The notes beneath the pieces are model-generated. The model saw only the letters and a program-made list of their open reading frames with translations. It had not been told where the DNA came from and searched no databases. From contig JAHQRK010000010.1 of assembly GCA_019828595.1 (NCBI GenBank), forward strand, positions 124,001 to 188,000: a DNA stretch of 64,000 bases, written 5' to 3'. The position numbers and the translations under genes were made by a program. Shown here piece after piece: positions 10,633 to 22,970 of this stretch. The stretch is from Aphanomyces cochlioides. Its lineage: Eukaryota; Oomycota; Saprolegniomycetes; Saprolegniales; Verrucalvaceae. Each line of letters opens with the position of its first letter. Position 1 is the first letter of the stretch.

Positions 10633-12797
10633 TTATTTCAGTCCTGCATACATACCATCGATTTGAGCTTGGAAATACGCTTTGAGTTGAGGACGCTTTA
10701 GCTTGAATGTGGGAGTCGCCAAATCATTCTCGACGGAGAATGCCTCGTGGTGAAGATGAATATCTTTCACACATTCAAAACCATTGAGCTCCGCATTTCT
10801 TGCCATTTCGGCCATCGATGCCAAAATATCAGCCTTCAAATCAGGTCTCGTGACCATGTTGGCCAAGTTGTTGCCATCAGGAACATTCTTCTTTGTGGCC
10901 CAGGCTTGAACGATTTCGGGATCTGGCACGACAATTGCAACCAAGCAGCTCTGGTACGAGTCACCGTACAAAAAGATCTGGGCAATAAATGGGCTCTTGA
11001 TGTAGATATTCTCGATTTTTTCAGCAGCAATGTACTCTCCTTGTGCCAATTTGAAGATATTCTTCTTCCGATCAATAATGCTAAGAGTGCCATTAGCATT
11101 CCATGCACCAATATCTCCAGTGAGGAGCCAGCCGTCCTCAGTCAAAACCTCTGCAGTCTTGTCTGGCTGCTTAAAGTACCTAAGGTGAACTGGTTAACGT
11201 AACACACAGAGGCTTCGAAACTAACCCAGCGAAGACTGTTGGACCACGAATACAAATTTCACCTCGAGGTCGCGGTTTATCAGCACTGGTGTAGTTCATT
11301 TCTCGAACGTCAGCGAGTCGGATTTGCATATTAGCAATAGGGATACCAGTGTGTGGTCCTGATGGAATGTCATCATGGGACAATGTGGCGGTTGCAACAC
11401 ACTCAGTGAGACCATATCTGGAGATCGTCAGATGAGTGAAGCAAAATTTGCAAACTTACCCTTCTTCGACTCGGCAGCAAAATGCGATCTTCATAAATTC
11501 CTTGACATTTGCAGATAAAGGTGCAGAGCCCGATACAATCACTTCGACGCGACCACCCAAGACTGCCTTAATTTTGGAAAACACCAATGCATCCCAAAGG
11601 GAGTGCGTATTGATGCCTTCAGCAAGACCTTGGCGCTTTGATGTGTATGCGTAATCAAACATGAGCTTCTTAACACCGCCTGCTGACGTCACGCCTTGAA
11701 TGATTTTGTCGTATACACGATTAAAGAGACGAGGAACAGACACAAACCTACACAAGCTAAGAATGACGTATCTGAACAATACGTACAGATGAGGCTTCAA
11801 TTCTGCCATGTCATCCATCAAGAACTGGACATCACCTTGATAAAAGCCCATGCTGGCACCCAAATAAGCAACTACAGTGGCAACAGCTCTTTCCATGACG
11901 TGCGGAAGTGGCAAATAGGATATATAAACCATATCTTTGTGGCACTTCGCTCTTTCGGACAAGAGCATGGCGGCTGTGGTAAAATTTCGGTGGGTTATGA
12001 TAGCACCTTTTGGGTCGCCAGTTGTTCCTGAAGTGTAGCAAATGGTCGATAGGTCTGATGGCTTTGGAGGGGATGGAGGAACTACAACTCGGTCAATTGT
12101 AGTAGTTTTTGTACTCCATACCTGTTGCGTTCGGAACTTTCTCCAATTCTTCCAAAGTCATCACAGTAACTCCTTTTCTCTCTGCTTCGGAGCGTAGTGT
12201 TGCGGAAATCTGTTTCAGACCCAATAAGATACGCAAAAGAAGTTCACTTACGTTTGAATCCATGCTGATGATGTACTCCAAAGTTGGACTTTCGTCTTTG
12301 GCTTTGAGCACACTTGGTACTAAATCACCCGAAGCGACCAAAACCCGCATATTCGTGTGATTGATAATAAAAGGCACAACCTTTGGGCCCAACGTATCGT
12401 AAAGGGGAACAACGACATAGCTCATACGATTGCACGCAATTTCAGTCAAAATCCACTCTGCACGATTTTTGCTGAACAGGCCAACCATTTCTTGTCGTTG
12501 CACATTCAATCGAGTTTGGAGCCCCGTTGCAATACGTTGGGCACGCTCATGCGCTTGGTTGTACGTGATCCAAGTATATGGCCCTGCCTTTTCATTGGCG
12601 TCTCGAGTGCGAGTACCAAGGTAAGGTTTGTTACTAGCCTCAGAGAGGCCCGTTTGGAAGGTTCCCCAAAGCGTTAACATGTGATCTGCAAGAGGAACGT
12701 TATTGGGGGCAATACGGATTGGTCCATAGCCAGGCTCTGCGCTGCGCGGAATTGATTGGGAGAATTCTCGAGTTGGTGTCGATTCGGCCGCGCCCAT
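10633..12797 (-). CDS. Long-chain acyl-CoA synthetase, tandem copy 1
   Basis: ACSL enzymes activate fatty acids to acyl-CoA using ATP. The protein begins MGAAESTPTREF. The AMP-binding motif YTSGTTGDPKGAIITHR, the LPLPHVMER block, VSVPRLFNRVYDKI, SGSAPLSANVKEF, YGLTE and TGDIGAWNANGTLSIIDRKK are all present. Five introns of 40-55 nt interrupt it (near 12210-12251, 12077-12118, 11747-11788, 11417-11459 and 11178-11225) and all join in frame. Length is about 660 residues, usual for the family. MGAAES fits an N-myristoylation signal (Gly2, Ser6), an unusual way to place an ACSL on membranes; this is inference. Copy 2 downstream on the window has the same order and intron pattern. Confidence 0.93.
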
Positions 12798-13388
12798 GGA
12801 TGGTTGTCGTCAAGATCGCAAATAGAAAAGTGATGAAACGCCACATCCTGCTTTGCAATCATAGTATGTACTTTCTCTTTCCACCAATCATATCGCATAA
12901 TTTCAAACTAGTAAAGCATAATTGGTTGAAATAATCTGTGAAACCACTTTTTGGCGCACTTTTGATTTCGCGATCCAATGCCAGTGTATCGTCCTGCTGC
13001 AATCGAGGTACACCCCCAAGAAGACACGTATACAAGCGAGTTACACAGCTCCAAACGACGGCAATACTGATGTGTCGTATGCATGAGACGTACAGGAAGT
13101 CCACAACTCCACAATCCTCGGTTTTGCAGTACACGCCGATTTCAATCCACTGCGCTTCCGCAATCTCAACGATAACTTGGAATGCGTCATATTCCCCATA
13201 TCGAACTACTTCCAAAAGCATATATTGTTGTTACTCCCTGTGCAGCGTTTTACTTTGAAAACGCAAAGTGAGCGTTCACATGAGAACAGCCGAAATCCAC
13301 CCCCCTTCATGTCAGCTTGGCCAGAACGGAATCAATGAAGAACATAAACACAACGACTCGAGATCTACCTACTTAGCTTTACAACTTT
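12798..13388. other. Spacer between the two ACSL genes with a weak ORF
   Basis: The 590-nt spacer is the promoter side of ACSL copy 1. It contains a minus-strand ORF at 12859-13221 (120 residues, ATG start, beginning MLLEVVRYGEYDAF) with no recognised domain and an overlapping plus-strand ORF. Neither has convincing codon use, and neither is called as a gene. Confidence 0.3.
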
Positions 13389-15523
13389 CTACGCGAGTTT
13401 AGCATACATGGCATCAATTTGCGTTTTGAAATACGCCTTGAGTTGGGGACGCTTCAACTTGAACGTTGGCGTGACAAGATCATTTTCGACCGAGAAAGCC
13501 TCTGAATGCAGGTAAATGTCCTTGGCGCATTCAAAACCATTCAACTTGAATTCCTTGGCGACTTCGGCCATGGATGCCAAAATGTCGGCCTTCAAGTCAG
13601 CACGAGCAGCCATTTTGGCCAAATTATTTCCTTCAGGAATCTTCTTGCTGTTTGCCCAGGCTTGAACAACATCAGGATCGGGTACAACAATTGCAACTAA
13701 GCAGCTTTGGTACGAGTCCCCGTAGACAAAGATTTGTGCCACCAAGGGAGACTTGATGTAGAAGTTTTCAATCTTTTCAGCAGCGACATATTCACCTTGG
13801 GCCAACTTGAAGATATTCTTCTTACGATCAATAATGCTCAACGAACCATTAGGGTTCCAAGCACCAATATCTCCCGTTGACAACCACCCATCTTCAGAAA
13901 GACATTCGGCAGTCTTTTCAGGATCTTTGTAATATCCAGAGAAGACATTGACACCGCGAATGAAAATTTCCCCACGTGGACGGGGCTTGTCAGCACTTGT
14001 GTAGTTCATTTCAGGCACGTCAGCAAGGCGAATTTGAACATTACGAATGGGGATGCCGACATGAGGGCCAGTAGGAATCGAGTCGATCGAGAGCGCTGCA
14101 CAGCCTGCCGTTTCTGTCAAGCCATAACTAAAAGGAAACAATTCAACTCAAGTTCAACAGCATAGTGGACATACCCTTCCTCGACGCGGCAAGCAAATGC
14201 GATTTTCAAGAATTCTTTCACGTTTGGTGCAAGTGGTGCCGAACCTGAGACAATCAACTCGACGCGACCACCCAAAGCGGCTTGAATTTTTTTGAAAACC
14301 AAAGTGTCCCAAAGAGAATGGACGTTCGTGCCTTGGGCTAGGCCCTGCTTTTTCGTCGCATACGCGTAGTCAAACAAAAGCTTTTTCACTCCGCCAGCCT
14401 CGTTGACACCTTGCGTGATTTTGTCGTACACACGGTTGAAAAGGCGAGGCACAGAAATGAACCTACAAGAAACGCAATTAATCAAAGACATTGTCAGTGG
14501 ATGTCATACACATGAGGCTTCAGCTCTGCAATGTCATCCATCAAATAGAGCACATCGCCTTGGTAGAAACCAATTCCACCGCCCAACATGAGTGCATTCG
14601 TCGAGTTCAGACGCTCCATAACGTGGGGAAGAGGAAGATACGAGCAATGCACAATGCCTGGTGGCAGTTCAAAATGCTCGCAGACGACAGCAGCAGTTGA
14701 TGCCATGGTGCGATGCGTCAAAATGGCCCCCTTTGGATTACCCGTCGTGCCAGATGTGTAGCAAATGGTGGCAATGTCAGAAGGACTTGGTGGATCTTCA
14801 GGAACTACATTGTGGTTCAGCGCTTGAAAATGATGAGGCATGGTGACGTACCAATTTGGTTGACTTTTTCCAAATCTTCCAACGAGATCAAGTTTACACT
14901 TGCAGCATGCGCAGCTTTTAGTTGATCGGCGCTGACCTAATCCATGAATTTCAGTTAAGAATTTTCAAAAACAAGTCTCCCACCTTCTCCATGCTCACAA
15001 TAAATTCGAGCGTAGGGCATTCACCTTTGACGTTGAGAACATTGGCGACCAAATCATTTGAGCAAACAAGAACTCGCATTTCAGTGTGGTTCACTATGAA
15101 GGGAATCGCAGTTGGCCCGAGTGTATCATAGAGGGGAACCAACTTGTAGCTCATCCGATTACACGCCACCTCGGTCAAAATCCACTCGGCGCGATTTTTG
15201 CTAAAGATGCCGACAACATCTTGACGCTTCAACTGAACTACCGTTTGAAGACCGCTTGCGATACGCTGCGCTCGTTCGTGGGTTTGATTGTACGTAATCC
15301 ACGAGTATGCGCCGTATTTTCCACTGGCATCGCGCATGCGCGTGCCAAGGTAGTTTGCGTCCCCATGTTTGGCCAATGTTCTCTTGAAGATGTCGTACAG
15401 AGTCAAGGTATGGTCAGCGAGAGGGAGCGATGCTGGATTGACACGAATGGGCCCATAGCCGGCCAAAGCACTGTTGGGAATTTCCTCCGAGAAGATTTGC
15501 GTCGTCGATTCGGCTGCGCCCAT
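13389..15523 (-). CDS. Long-chain acyl-CoA synthetase, tandem copy 2
   Basis: This is a close paralogue of the copy ending at 12797, same strand and exon order. It begins MGAAESTTQIFSEEIP and carries YTSGTTGNPKGAILTHR, YLPLPHVMERL, ISVPRLFNRVYDKI, GSAPLAPNVKEF, YGLTE and TGDIGAWNPNGSLSIIDRKK. Introns lie near 14940-14985, 14820-14852, 14465-14512 and 14128-14175. The reading frame is intact, including ATP/AMP and substrate-gate motifs. The two copies differ most near the N-terminus and in the region after the first exon, which suggests an older duplication rather than a recent one. MGAAES again fits a myristoylation signal. Sub-cellular site is inferred only. Confidence 0.93.
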
Positions 15524-17267
15524 TGAGGTACGTGTCCAAGGGGGAAGAAGAAAAAGTGACCATGCGGTGATCCAGCCTGAGTATAAAAACGGTCTTTATT
15601 CCCCAAATACACATCCACCGAAATCCCTCTCAGTGTACACACATACACAAATTTCAAAGTCACCAGACCCAACGAGGAAACGACCGCTGATGGAGCCGAT
15701 AATCCAGCGCTTGCATACCGTCGTATCGTATTTACAGGTCATCAAGGCATCGTTTGGAATGTCAATCGAATCTATGATGCATTTGACGGGGATGCCCCTT
15801 CTGATCATACAAAATGACGACAGTTGTTGACTCGAATTGAATGATTCCCCCCAATCCAGTGACGACAAAATCGCTCACCATGAGACCGAACGTTGCGGAG
15901 CAAATACTACTCCATGGCGATTCTCTCTCGCCTTGAAATGAATTGTGCTAGAAAGGCGTCGCAGGTTGATCTACCTCGTCCATCAACAAGCATTTCGTGT
16001 TTGAGATGTCACTTTTTTATTTAGCCAGAGAGACTGGCATGAGCACATGCTGGTCAGATTTCCGAGGTACAATAGTTGTGCTCGAAAGGGCTCATGGCGA
16101 ACAACAACGTGAAAGACTCGCGATACTTGAGGTCGGAATTTTCTCAGTTGCATGATTGCTTCCCTGACATTTTCTAGTCTCCAACTCAACGCACCCACAA
16201 CAAACTTATTTCAGCGGACTACACATGCATGCTAGCTTTACATCAATTCGAATCGCCGTCGAGATAGCTCTGGTGGGTCGCTTTTTCATCTATGGCTTCA
16301 GTTGGGTCGTGGTGTCGGTCGTCTGGTTCAACTTGAACTTGAATGTAGATCCAGGCGGAAGAGGAGCTCGATGGGTTCGAGGGCATTCGATTGGATACGT
16401 CAAACATAGTCACTCAGTATAAATGTGGCCGAACCTGCCTCCAGACAGCCACAAAATTTGCACGTTAAAGTGCAGTTTACCTGAATCGTAAACATGTCCA
16501 AACTACGAAGCGAGTCTGTCTTACCTTGATTCACACTCCTAACGTTAGAGCAAAACGAACCAAAGAAAAAGACTCGACACCACAAAACCAACAACTTTTT
16601 AGGCTGGAGATACCACCGACTTGGATAAGCCTTGCCAGCTTCTCTCAACACATGTCATGCACTTCCAACTTCGCGGGGATATTCATAACAAGCGACCAGA
16701 TCGAAGAAATGCATGTGGAGTTCTATGTTTGGCGTGATATTATACCCCCAGGAGCTGTGTCAACCAATTGAGAGAGTTCGTACTAGCCAACGAAATCGAC
16801 ACAGTCAGCACCTTCGGTCCTGTTTCTGCCTATCCTTCGAACACAGCTTCGACTGGTGTTTCCATTATCATCGTTTTGGCATGTCGAGCTCGTAAAATCT
16901 ACATGCACAGATACCGGTAGCATGCCATCGTCCGAAAATGCAGGCATCATCGATCTTTTGTAAAAGCACTTGTGGAGGAGCTCCATGTCTTACTGAACAA
17001 TATGCACACTAAATACAGTTAAACTCTATTTCCAATTTAGTCGCAGTAAATAATTCAATTTGATTGGCTATCTCTTTATAGAATTCCTTAATTATAAATT
17101 ATTTTAATTGGATAGAATTATATTACGTAATATATGAATTATTATGATTGGTCAATTAAATGGGAAACCTCGTATATTTTATATTCCAGAGTGTTGGTCG
17201 TTTTCGTAGGAAACCTTGGAAATATAATATTCTGCCAATCTCTCCACGGAGCCACCCAGACAGAAAG
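15524..17267. other. Long spacer upstream of PCF11
   Basis: About 1.7 kb without a supported gene. Short frames exist (15596-15868 minus; 16225-16422 plus) but show no domain. The last 130 nt are strongly AT-rich with GATTGGCT near 17062 and GATTGGTCAATT near 17148, typical of the CCAAT motifs in this window, and probably form the PCF11 promoter. An in-frame ATG at 17160 could extend PCF11 by 36 residues. Confidence 0.45.
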
Positions 17268-19170
17268 ATGGGGGATAGGATTGTGGAAACGCTCAAGAAG
17301 TATGACGGCATGATCAACGAGCTGGGTGCATATCCAGCCAAGCACATCATCAACAGTTTGACCATGATTGCTGAAGATCTGACCATTGCCAAACACTTGG
17401 CGCCGTTCCTCGTGAAAAAGCTCAACTTGGTCGGACCGGCCTACAAATTGCCCATTCTCTACCTTATGGACTCAATCATCAAGAACGTAGGTGGTCCTTA
17501 TGCCCATTTCTTTAGCCAAACTCTCGCGCCTGTCTTTGTTGCGGCCGTCCAAGTTGTCAACCCAACCGATCTCAATCGGTTTAACCATGTCCTCAAAACG
17601 TGGGAAGCTGCGCGCCTGATACCACCACCAGTTTTGGCACAAATGCGAACAGCCACTGATGCTGCATTGCGCACTGCCCAGCCGGCCGATCAACCAACAA
17701 GTTTTTCGAAAGTGACAGGCGCAGTGTTGCCAACACCTCGGCCAGCATCTCGCAGTGAGGATTCGCAATTGGAGTTGCAAATGCGGCAACTCTTGCGGCA
17801 ATTGCAGACAGACGATGGAATTCATCCGACTGAACATCTTAGCTTGGAGGAAGTTCGAGCAAGAAACCCCGAAATGTATGCTAATTTGAAATTAACCTGC
17901 CAGCAGCCTGCTCCAGCTCCAATTCCAGAACCCGTGTTGGGTCATCGACCTATCCAGCCCCCGCGACGCCCAGCTGAGCCCTTATTGCCACATCCCTCTC
18001 GCAGTGAACCTCGTTTTGATCGTACAGGTGGCCGCGGCGGAGGCGGAGGACTCCTTGGCCCACCTCCACCACAGTCAGTCACACAGCCTCCTCCGTCTCG
18101 TCGACCGATAGTCTCTCGATCGCCTCCTCGCTCTCATATTCACCGAGATGTATCCGGACCTCCTCCAACAACCTCTACTGCCTCCAGTCGTCCTACAGCG
18201 CCAAGCCAACGGGATGTGATGAAACTCTTGAAAAAGATCAACACAATTGCGTCGAATCCCGTTCGACCTCTGACATGCTCAGAGATTCAAGTCAATAAAA
18301 AGAGAATAGATGCAAATGTTTACTCCTTATACGGTGCTTTGCCTGAAGTGTGCGCAAGCAGTGGTCTCCGATTCAACGACAAGGCCAAGGTTCCTCCTAC
18401 CGTTTAGCAGTCCCTCATTTCTTTTGTAGCTGTCAGAGCACATGGATTTTCTTTTCCATTACAATCGAGCATTGCGAGAGCGTACAAAAGGCGGCATTTC
18501 ACGCTCTTGGTATCCCAATGAAGAGGTACATAAACAATCTTACTTGCCTCAATGACCTCAAAATGGTAGCAATGGTCGACGGATTTCCGGACCGTGTCCA
18601 ATTCCAAGGAAGAAACTAGCGCTGGATTTGTTCAGAAAGAGGATGATATCGGTAAACAATCAATTCCCTCATGGAATTTCGACTGGAATGCTATAACATG
18701 CTATTTAGATATGGGTAACGATGCACTAAATTCAGCGCGTGTGCCAGTCGATTCCTCAATCACAAAATGCCGCATCTGCGGGTACAATTGCAACAACGCA
18801 AGATAAAACTGTGTGTATGATGGAATTGTAGGGAATCGTTTACAAAATGTTGGGACGAAGAAGAAGAGGAGTGGATGTATCAGAATGCAGTCGTGGGTAC
18901 GATTCAAGTAGATGCGGCCGTGCACAAGCAGACGATCTTTCACAAATATTGCTACGACAGCGCAGTCGCATCAAGCAAATTATCAGCCATTTTGCCGTCG
19001 CAATTGGCGCCTGGCAGTCCCATGGTACCACTAAAACGCGAGGTAACTTGCACATTTCAAGCGATGAATTCTCATTCAATTATGTGTTGTAGATTGACTT
19101 CGATAGTGAGCAAGTGCAATTTAATAAACGGCTTAAACCATCCGACGACATGACAGCCCATGAATTGTAG
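17268..19170 (+). CDS. PCF11: PCF11-like cleavage/termination factor with CID
   Basis: Pcf11 binds the phosphorylated RNA polymerase II C-terminal domain and couples 3'-end cleavage to termination. The N-terminal CID runs from IVETLKKYDGMINELG through AYKLPILYLMDSIIKNVGGP to LKTWEAARLIPP. A Pro/Arg-rich middle has RGGGGGLLGPPPPQ. The C-terminal module is split over five short exons: VCASSGLRFNDKAK, intron 18391-18430, LSEHMDFLFHYNRALRER, then later CRICG and a final WDEEEEEWMYQNAVVG block matching Pcf11's zinc-finger tail, ending IDFDSEQVQFNKRLKP. The stop is at 19168-19170. Without those exons the open frame seems to stop at 18407, which would cut off the second zinc-binding region. The ATG at 17268 matches the CID start better than the ATG at 17160. 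Confidence 0.85.
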
Positions 19171-19243
19171 GAGGTTGCTGTGATACTGCTACTCATATCG
19201 ATGAATATCATAATACCAAGTTTTGAGTTTGATGTGTGTCTTG

Positions 19244-21369
19244 TTATTCGTGAAATCGCGCGCAAAGCTCGTCGGGGTGGATTTCTACCAATGCCTCCAC
19301 AATTAACTGTTGTCGAGCCATGACTTCGTTCCACACGCTCTCTTGTTCGTCCGATTTGGGATTTGTTTCATCAACGACGACGACAGCTTCCATCGTTTTT
19401 GACATTGCCTCTACAAATATCGTTAGCACTGTGTTCATCAACTTGGCCAAGTACGTATTGACATGCCGAGAATATCGAGTCGCTGTTGGAGCCAAGATGG
19501 CTTGATCTGCGTCGCCAAGGCGACTCTCTCCAGTGCGGCAATGCCTCCTGCCTCTTGCACCTTGAATGGTTTGCCCTGACGCACGGTTCGGAATTTATAT
19601 TCGAGCGTCGGGATCTGTGCAGCTACGGCCATACCGCTTGCAAGCAAAACTTGTGGATCCTCAGACGTCATGCATAAATCAAGCACAGGAATATGCCCGT
19701 CCAAATCTTCCAAGAGTCGAAGGTTCCCATCGGTGGAAACGACAGTCGCAAGGGCCAAACATGCAGCGGAGAGCACGCGGGGATGTGCTCCATAACGCTG
19801 CGGTGTCGACAGGACGTACAGGAGGACTTGGATGCCATTTTGACTCGCCACACGAACCTTATTGACTTTGCACTGGTAGCACAAACTGCCAATTGCAAGA
19901 CCTGGCACGACATTGTTGAGACTTCTCACGACAACTTCCCGTACCGCATGCCTCCAGTAATTCTGGATTCGAGGCATCAACGAGAAGTTGGAGCATAAGA
20001 GGAATCGCATCGGTGTAGCCGATAGAGATTTGCGTCACACTCGTCGCCGCAAGGTTGCCCAGCCCGAGCGCGCACCACTGCAAAAGAGCTGCTGCACTGA
20101 CATAGTTGTGGTTATTCTTGGCACGACCAAGTTGGTTGATAAGCTCCATGTCACCTTGAGCCATCACAACGGCGGTCTGGTTTGACAAACCGGCAAAGCC
20201 AATATTTGCAAGTGCAGTCGCGGCTGCCAAACGAACTTGAATCATGTCGACGTCGGATAACAATCTCGTAATGCACGGTACGACTCCAGAATTGGCCGCT
20301 TGGTTACGCAAAGTATCAGAGCCTGCGTTCATCTTTATAGCTGAAATATCATGATAAATTTACGTACCATGAACTAAATTGGCCATCGCTTGTAGTGCTG
20401 CTTCTATTGCGCTGGCATATTTCTCGCCTTGTGTTTCGTATGTCGCGGGGATATGTGCCATTGCGCGGACTGCATGCTTGGCCGCCATCGCTGTCTTATT
20501 TAACGGACAGCTTGCAAGTGAAGCCACGAGTCGAGCCGCTTCAGCCAAGATTGCTGGGTTCGTCATGACCTCACAGATGCGGACGAGGGGAGGTAAAGCT
20601 CCAGCCTTGACGATTTCAGAGCGAAGTGGAGATGCTCCTTGGAACAAAGAAAGATGACGCAGGCCGATTAGAACTGGTCCAAGAACAGCATCCGTCGTTG
20701 TTTCACGCAGCACGTTTGCTAGAAAGTCGAGTACGCCAGCACGAACGACATGTGGAGCCTCGCTGCTCGGTAGGAGCGCAATTGTTTGACCGAATCGAGC
20801 AAATACTTCATCCGCGAGTGGATGGATCGACGGTGAACATGCATATTGATGAAATCTGGAAAGATTCAATGCAATTTATGTGGTGAACTTCGTACCGATC
20901 ATGCCATTTCTTTTCCGTCTCCTTGTTGTGCATTTCAAGCGCCAATTGTGCCGACAGCTCTTCTAATTTAGCAGCCCAGAGAGCTCGTTCGGCCAAAATG
21001 GCATCGTTTTGGGCTTGAACTTGCTCCAGATGAATCTTTTGCTCCCGGGCTAGAATCTCTTCTTCACGTTGTGCCGCCCTATGCGCCACAATGTGACTAG
21101 AGCCGCAAACTTCATGAATTGTACTCGCGTAGCTGTCTCTCTAGATCGAGAATACGCTCCTCAAATCGCTTTTCAATCACATCTCGGTCAGCTTGTAGCG
21201 CTAGCAATTGGTTTGAAAGCTCGACTTCATGCGGTGTCGGGACATTTGAGTAGGCCTACGAAGGCATATAGGTTCAAATCTTTCAGGCAATCAAAACACT
21301 GACCACTCTGGTCACATCCACAACGACGATTGCAGCATCTCGATTGTCACTTCGATGCGAGTTGACCAT
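19244..21369 (-). CDS. Coiled-coil plus armadillo-repeat protein
   Basis: The first exon (MVNSHRSDNRDAAIVVVDV, 21369-21304) joins through introns to a coiled coil (LLALQADRDVIEKRFEERIL, LREAAQREEEILAREQKIHL). From about residue 125 there are armadillo-type helical repeats, for example VVPCITRLLSDVDMIQVRLA and AAATALANIGFAGLS, NPELLEACGLAIGSLCYQ, and RVLSAACLALATVVSTDG. A 43-nt intron near 19901-19943 (GTACGG...GTGCCAG) explains an apparent frame change. A last intron near 19406-19452, with a CTAAC branch site, gives the C-terminus QAMSKTMEAVVVVDETNPKS. No kinase or other catalytic domain is visible. Flagellar or scaffold roles are common for such proteins but are not shown here. It converges on PCF11 (74 nt apart) and shares a 107-nt promoter with the next gene. 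Confidence 0.78.
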
Positions 21370-21476
21370 CTTGGCGATAGTTCGTGACTGGCAGTTGTAT
21401 CGATGGCAGTTACTTGTCAACCCAAAAGAGCAGAGTCAATTCTTTCACCATTTATTGAAATCCTCCTCAGAAGACA

Positions 21477-22929
21477 ATGCAATTGCAATGGCTGTGTCTG
21501 TCGGCGATGCTTCTGGTCGTTGCGTCATCGCCTTGGCGCATGGAACGTGTTGTGTCGATTCAAGCGCGAGTCCAGGCTGATAAACCTGTCTGGGATGCTT
21601 CCCATCGTATTTTCGTCTCGTCGTTTGGGACTACGCTTCACGACAAATATGTGGCAGGATTCGACAGCATCAACTTGGCCAGCGTCGAGGGTGTGCTCAA
21701 ATATGTCCAAAGCGAAGGCATCAATCAAAACTTTTTGGCCCCTTGCGAGCGGAAAAACAAAATGCAGTACATTGTTTTCTACGAAATCACAATCGTTCAA
21801 CCCAGTGCTGCCATTGCGCAGTATGGATCGGATTCCAATCTTGGTACGTCTTTTGTTGTGGAAGTGGCAACTTCACTGAGCTGGTTATGTCTAGTTCCAG
21901 AGTATTGTCCGTTTGTCGCCATGGACAGCGGCATGTGCACGCCTGTGGCTGGCAGTCAACTTCCCGACGATTGCATTCGATTGTTTGGCTCGGCGCAACT
22001 TCCTGCGATCGGTCCTTGCGTCGGTGCAGGTAGACGAGACAACGACGCGCGAGCACCATACCCCAACACGGTCTGGTTTTCATTTCCCAACAGGTTTCAT
22101 TCTGATTTCTGATGGAATTTGACCTGACTGAAATTGTAGCTGCATCACACAGCCATGGACCGCAAAGACGCAAGCATGTCGTGCGGAGTTTCCAGGTGGA
22201 TTATGCCCCTTTGGCGTATCCCCAGACGGCACGACGTGCTCGTATAACTATTCAGTCTTGGGCTTTTTAAATCTAGACGATCTCGTGGGCATTACCAACC
22301 TTACACATAGTCAAACACAGCAGCGGTATGCATCGTACGCAGAGTTTTGTCGTGATAAAGCTGGATTGTACCGAGGTATTGTTTTTCGACCCAAAGATTT
22401 TCATGATGCGGAAGGTGTTGAGTTTCAAGCGCCATACGGGTCTCAAGACAACAACGCCGTCACGTCGCTTCCATTTTGGCGTCGTCCGTTTGATGCCCAA
22501 GCAAATCAAGAGCGCGCTCAAGCTCTTATTGCCATGTACAACGAGAAAGCCACAGCCAGGGGATCCATCATGCGTCCTTTGCAATATCCGGGCAATCTTC
22601 GCAACCCTCCATGTTATGAGAATTCCGAGAGTTGTGCTGACGCGCCATTTGGATGCAAAAGAGAACTCTATGGGCAAATCTGCCGCATATGTGGCGCTGC
22701 TGACACTGGATGCATCAAGGCTCCATCGACGTTTCAGTTTCCCCAGCTTGCTCTAGCAACTTTAGCACCAACACCACCGCCATCACCAACACCGTCTCCG
22801 CTACCGGTGGCTGTACAAGCAATGGACATCGGCAGTATGCAAACAGAGTTGCCGTCAATATCGTCTAGAGCTGTCGATATGACGTGGCACGCCGCGGTGG
22901 CGATGGTGGCATTTATCTTACTTGAGTAA
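21477..22929 (+). CDS. Secreted Cys-rich protein, probably GPI-anchored
   Basis: The N-terminus (LQWLCLSAMLLVVASSPW) is a clear signal peptide, and the C-terminus ends in a hydrophobic tail (VDMTWHAAVAMVAFILLE) after a Ser/Pro/Thr-rich spacer, the pattern of a GPI-anchor signal. In between are many cysteines: APCERKNKMQ, VPEYCPFVAMDSGMCTP, CITQPWTAKTQACRAEFPGG, LCPFGVSPDGTTCSYNYSVL, and a terminal cluster CYENSESCADAPFGCKREL. Introns near 21844-21893 and 22092-22138 join in frame. I do not recognise a named domain; the layout suggests a cell-surface or cell-wall protein. Its start lies only 107 nt from the divergent armadillo gene. Confidence 0.75.
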
Positions 22930-22970
22930 AAAATGTAACAGTCGATTCGTTTCGGAGCGCCTCTTTGCCG

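Noticed and set aside
12859..13221. 120-residue minus ORF between the ACSL genes
   Set aside because: There is no domain, no support beyond an ATG, and overlapping ORFs on the other strand; kept only as a spacer note.
19901..19960. Apparent frameshift in the armadillo gene
   Set aside because: A 43-nt GT-AG intron (GTACGG...GTGCCAG) joins NPELLEACG to LAIGSLCYQ in frame and preserves the repeat.
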